The notes under the pieces: model-generated | Told to the model about the DNA's origin: nothing | The model's input: only the letters and a program-made list of their open reading frames with translations | Database searches by the model: none | Source: Clostridium sp. | Lineage (GTDB): Bacteria > Bacillota > Clostridia > Clostridiales > Clostridiaceae | Reading direction: 5' to 3' | NCBI RefSeq assembly: GCF_016650035.1 | Contig: NZ_JAENWM010000010.1 | Span: 1 to 64,000, forward strand | Length of the DNA: 64,000 nucleotides | Part shown: one piece after another, positions 60,393-64,000 of the stretch | Layout: every line of letters begins with the position of its first letter | How positions within the stretch are numbered: position 1 is the first letter of the stretch | Made by a program: the position numbers and the translations under genes

Positions 60393-61145
60393 ATGAACGA
60401 GATTTTAAAACAAATAAAAGATAGAAAATCCATGAGGGTGTTTGAAAATAAGCCTATTGTAGCTGAATTAAAAAAGGAAATACTAAATGCAGCATTTGAG
60501 GCTCCAACAGCGGGTGCAATGATGCTTTATAGCATACTTGATATTACTGATGAAAAATTAAAGAAGCAATTATCAGTAGAATGTGATAATCAGGCATTTA
60601 TTGCAAAAGCTCCTTTAGTGCTTATATTCCTTGCAGATTATCAAAGATGGTATGATGCTTTTGATATGCAAAATTGCAATCCAAGAACGCCAGGGGAGGG
60701 TGATATCCTTCTTGCCTCTGCTGACGCAATAATAGCTGCTCAAAATACAGTAGTAGCTGCAGAATCTTTTGGAATTGGCTCATGTTACATTGGTGATATC
60801 ATTGAGAATTGTGAAATTATTAGAGGGTTATTAGATCTTCCGGATTACGTTATACCTGCTGCTATGGTGGTTTATGGTTATCCTGTTCAGGCTCAAAAGA
60901 ATAGGAAAAAGCCCGCGCGTTTTGAAGAGAAGTATATAGTGCATGAAAATAAATATCGCAGACTAACTAAGGAAGAGCATATAGAAATGCAAAGAATAAA
61001 AAATGTGAAGGCGGAATTTTTAAATAAAAATATTAGCGAAGATATTAGAGCTCTATGTAGTCGTAAGTATATGTCTGATTTCTCACTAGAAATGAATAGA
61101 TCGGCATCTGAATATCTTAGCAAGTTTAGAGAAACCAAGGAGTGA
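60393..61145 (+). CDS. Nitroreductase family protein (full length)
   Basis: MNEILKQIKDRKSMRVFENKPI; FEAPTAGAMMLYSI; ADAIIAAQNTVVAAESFGIGSCYIGDI. Confidence 0.9.
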   Translation: MNEILKQIKDRKSMRVFENKPIVAELKKEILNAAFEAPTAGAMMLYSILDITDEKLKKQLSVECDNQAFIAKAPLVLIFLADYQRWYDAFDMQNCNPRTPGEGDILLASADAIIAAQNTVVAAESFGIGSCYIGDIIENCEIIRGLLDLPDYVIPAAMVVYGYPVQAQKNRKKPARFEEKYIVHENKYRRLTKEEHIEMQRIKNVKAEFLNKNISEDIRALCSRKYMSDFSLEMNRSASEYLSKFRETKE

Positions 61146-61320
61146 GACAAGGCGAATCAATGACCATAGCCTTATATCTATGGTCTAATATGTTAGGGTA
61201 AAGTTTGATTCTTTACAATTATGTTATATAATGGTGGCATTGATTTTTAAAAGTATCTGTCGGCTATACCCGTATTTATGCTTTAAGATCACAAGATTTG
61301 TAACTAGAGATATCAGGTAT

Positions 61321-62334
61321 TTATAAGTTACAAATCTCATTCCATACCGTTTCATCAGCAACAATGCCATTTTCAAGGCTATCCTCGCGCGTTTTTACAG
61401 TACGTTGCCCAGGATAATAAACTTTTCCATCATCTTCAATAGGCTCTGCGGTGCTCAGATGATTAATAGTACTTTCTAGGATATTATTGATTTCTTCTTC
61501 GGTTACAAAAGTATGTGGATTAATAGTTATAAAAATTTGAGAGCACCCACCACAACCTCCTTTTCCTACATTATCAAGTTCACTGGTTGGCATACCATTT
61601 GAAAGAATTGCACCTACCATATCAAGTAAGATAGCAAGCCCAGAACCTTTCCAGTACCCTATTGGCAGAACTCTCATTGATTCTTCAATAGAATCAGGAT
61701 CTGTTGTTAGGTTCCCTGCACTGTCAAAGCCACCAACATATGGAAGCTGTTCCCCTTTTAAGCTTGTTATTTGTAGCTTCCCATAAGAATATTGTGCCAT
61801 TGCCATATCCAGTACAATATTACCTGCTTTTCTAGGAATTCCAATACATAATGGATTATTACCAACACAAGGAACTTTTGAGCCCCATGCTGGCATACAT
61901 GACTCTGTATTCGTCCAACATATTGATAAAAAACCATCATTTGCTGCATCCCATGCATATGTACCACCACGCATCCAGTGAGTTGTATTTCTGAGCGTAA
62001 CAATCCCAATGTTATTCTCTTTAGCAAGCTCAATTGCTCTGTTCATAGCAAATTTTGCATTTAGGATTCCTATCCCCATATTACCATCATAGTTCTCCAT
62101 ACAACCACAACTTTTAACTAAAGTTGGAGTAGCTTTGATATCAACCCATCCTTTATTAACATAGTCTATAAATTTTGATACTCTATTAAGTCCGTGGGAA
62201 TAAACACCATCTCTGCTGGATTCTGTGTGAACTTTAGCGCAAATTTGTGCCTGTTCTTCTGTTAAACCTGCTTTTATCATCACACGTTTAATTTCTGCAT
62301 ACATCTGCTCAAATGGAATTCTCATAATCTTCAC
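61321..62334 (-). CDS. Ldh family (malate/L-lactate/ureidoglycolate dehydrogenase) oxidoreductase
   Basis: SSRDGVYSHGLNRVSKFIDYV; NTTHWMRGGTYAWDAANDGF. Confidence 0.92.
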   Translation of the reverse strand: MKIMRIPFEQMYAEIKRVMIKAGLTEEQAQICAKVHTESSRDGVYSHGLNRVSKFIDYVNKGWVDIKATPTLVKSCGCMENYDGNMGIGILNAKFAMNRAIELAKENNIGIVTLRNTTHWMRGGTYAWDAANDGFLSICWTNTESCMPAWGSKVPCVGNNPLCIGIPRKAGNIVLDMAMAQYSYGKLQITSLKGEQLPYVGGFDSAGNLTTDPDSIEESMRVLPIGYWKGSGLAILLDMVGAILSNGMPTSELDNVGKGGCGGCSQIFITINPHTFVTEEEINNILESTINHLSTAEPIEDDGKVYYPGQRTVKTREDSLENGIVADETVWNEICNL

Positions 62335-62827
62335 CTCTCCTTTATTCTAATTTTATTGTAGCATTCTATACAATTTATTTCCATAATCAATAAATATATC
62401 TATTGACATTAATGCTACGGAAATGTGTATAATAATCTTGTAAGGAGATGACCTTCTGTGTAGTGATTTAATCTGCTAACAGTCGGACCCTCTATAATAT
62501 CGTATAAATAATAGCAACTGATTCTGTGATTTTTGGGCATACTAATATTGGAACATAAAATTTGATTCATTCACTCCTATTAAAAAGTCTGTGTTAAGCC
62601 CTAACATAATGTGGCATTTTGCATACATTCCTAAAATGGAATGTTATCATGGGATTGTTAGGTTTATGAAGATATTTCTTGTATGGCTGGAATTGAAATT
62701 GTTGGTTTTTGATTTGGATTTAGTTAGGGATTTTATTAGTTAACAAAACTAACTTTAAAATATGGGCAATATAAGATATAATATGTATAATACGTTAATT
62801 CTTCAAAAAATATTAAGAGGTGATTTT

Positions 62828-64000
62828 ATGACAATGAAAAAAAAGTTTGTTTTGTATTCTGTAATTATAATTCTCATTATATGCTTATTTTCTTTAGGTA
62901 GTATAGTTCAATTTGTTATTAGTATTGAATGGTTTAAGGAAGTGGGATATCTTTCAGTGTACTTTACAAAGATACTAACAATGCTTAAGATGATGGTTCC
63001 TGTTTTCATCCTTACCTATATTGGTATATGGTTATACTATAGGAGCATCAAAAAAAGCATCCTACATTTGCAAAAAGTGGTTGAGGTAAATTCTATGAAA
63101 GAGTCTACCCAAAATAAAATTTTTATAGCTTGTAATTTACTTGTTTCATTTGTATTTTCTTTTGCTTTTGCATCTGCATATTGGGATATGTTTCTTAAAT
63201 TCATAAATGCAGTTAGTTTTAATATAAAAGACCCTATTTATAATATGGATGTATCTTTTTATATTTTTAAACTTCCTTTAATTGAATCTATATATAGCTT
63301 TATAATAACACTACTAGTATTTTTAGTTATTATTAAAGGAGTAATTTTCATTGCATTTAAATCAAAAGATATTTTCAATGCAGGGAGAATACAAAATGGT
63401 TTGGTAGATCCAAAAGAATTTGGGAAGGAACTTATTAAATTTGGAGGTAAGCAGATTGCAATAATATCTTCACTTATAGCACTTTTCCTATCACTTGGAT
63501 TTGTAGTAAAGATATTCAATTTAGCATATAGCCCTAGGGGAGTTGCTTATGGGGCAAGTTACACGGATATTCATGTAACATTACTTTTTTATAAAATATT
63601 GATTGTAGCTTGTATCATTGCTTCAGTAGTAATATTTATTAGTGTTTTAAGATCAAAGGTTAAACCTATAATAATTTCAATTGCTGGTATAGTTTTGATA
63701 AGCTTTGTACAAGTAATATCAGGAGCTGTAGTTCAAAGCAGTATTGTAAGTCCGAACGAAAAGCAATTTGAAAGACCATATATTCAAAATAATATTGATT
63801 TAACAAGGAAGGCTTTTAATTTAGAGGATATCACTACAAAAGCTTTTGCCGTAAAGAACGATTTGAAAAAAGAGGATATTTCAAATAATCAAAAGACAGT
63901 AGATAACATTAGGATAAATTCAACTGGGCAGGCGCTTGAATTTTATAATCAAGTTCAAATATTAAGATATTACTATAATTTTAGTGATATAGACGTAGAT
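62828..64000 (+). CDS. UPF0182 family membrane protein, runs off window
   Basis: MTMKKKFVLYSVIIIL...EWFKEVGYLSVYFTKILTMLKM...NMDVSFYIFKLPLIESIYSF; no stop before 64000. Confidence 0.9.
   Translation, partial: MTMKKKFVLYSVIIILIICLFSLGSIVQFVISIEWFKEVGYLSVYFTKILTMLKMMVPVFILTYIGIWLYYRSIKKSILHLQKVVEVNSMKESTQNKIFIACNLLVSFVFSFAFASAYWDMFLKFINAVSFNIKDPIYNMDVSFYIFKLPLIESIYSFIITLLVFLVIIKGVIFIAFKSKDIFNAGRIQNGLVDPKEFGKELIKFGGKQIAIISSLIALFLSLGFVVKIFNLAYSPRGVAYGASYTDIHVTLLFYKILIVACIIASVVIFISVLRSKVKPIIISIAGIVLISFVQVISGAVVQSSIVSPNEKQFERPYIQNNIDLTRKAFNLEDITTKAFAVKNDLKKEDISNNQKTVDNIRINSTGQALEFYNQVQILRYYYNFSDIDVD

Noticed and set aside
1-64000. tRNA or rRNA genes
   Set aside because: No convincing cloverleaf or rRNA sequence was noticed by eye; tRNAscan-SE would be needed to exclude them

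Overview
Low-GC Firmicute (Clostridium-like) chromosomal window. The ends are mostly housekeeping or accessory metabolism: ECF sigma/anti-sigma, an OYE-family oxidoreductase with TetR, a BMP-type nucleoside ABC transporter, nitroreductases, MFS, Lon-like protease, a guanidine-I riboswitch with an SMR exporter, Ldh-family oxidoreductase and UPF0182. The centre (about 7-38.6 kb) is a defense/mobile island. It holds RhuM, a PDDEXK_4-type nuclease, NERD-Zn finger, a zinc-ribbon/SEC-C protein with a HEPN-like RNAIGH motif, an Abi/UG-type reverse transcriptase with a C-terminal HEPN-like RNQKTLAH motif (AbiA-like architecture), a DUF5655-type nuclease, two PLD-helicase-DUF3427 proteins, NUDIX, a divergent R-M pair, an XRE regulator, an HNH-repeat protein, an Rpn-type nuclease and McrBC. 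The most interesting signals are: (1) a dispersed ~50-60 nt repeat, at least eight copies in the first 14.6 kb, with a 6-bp long-range stem held at near-constant spacing that covaries between copies (ACAGAG/CTCTGT, ACACAG/CTGTGT, ACAGAA/TTCTGT, GTAAAA/TTTTAC, ATACGG/CTGTGT). These repeats punctuate same-strand genes in a cassette-like way and carry fragments of neighbouring genes at their edges. (2) A second conserved structured leader upstream of two separate defense loci (16.9 kb and 24.0 kb), one copy of which can sequester the ribosome-binding site of a PLD-helicase gene. (3) The RT-HEPN gene itself, which appears to have an ACG where its start codon is expected. Everything is from reading the sequence; no searches were run.
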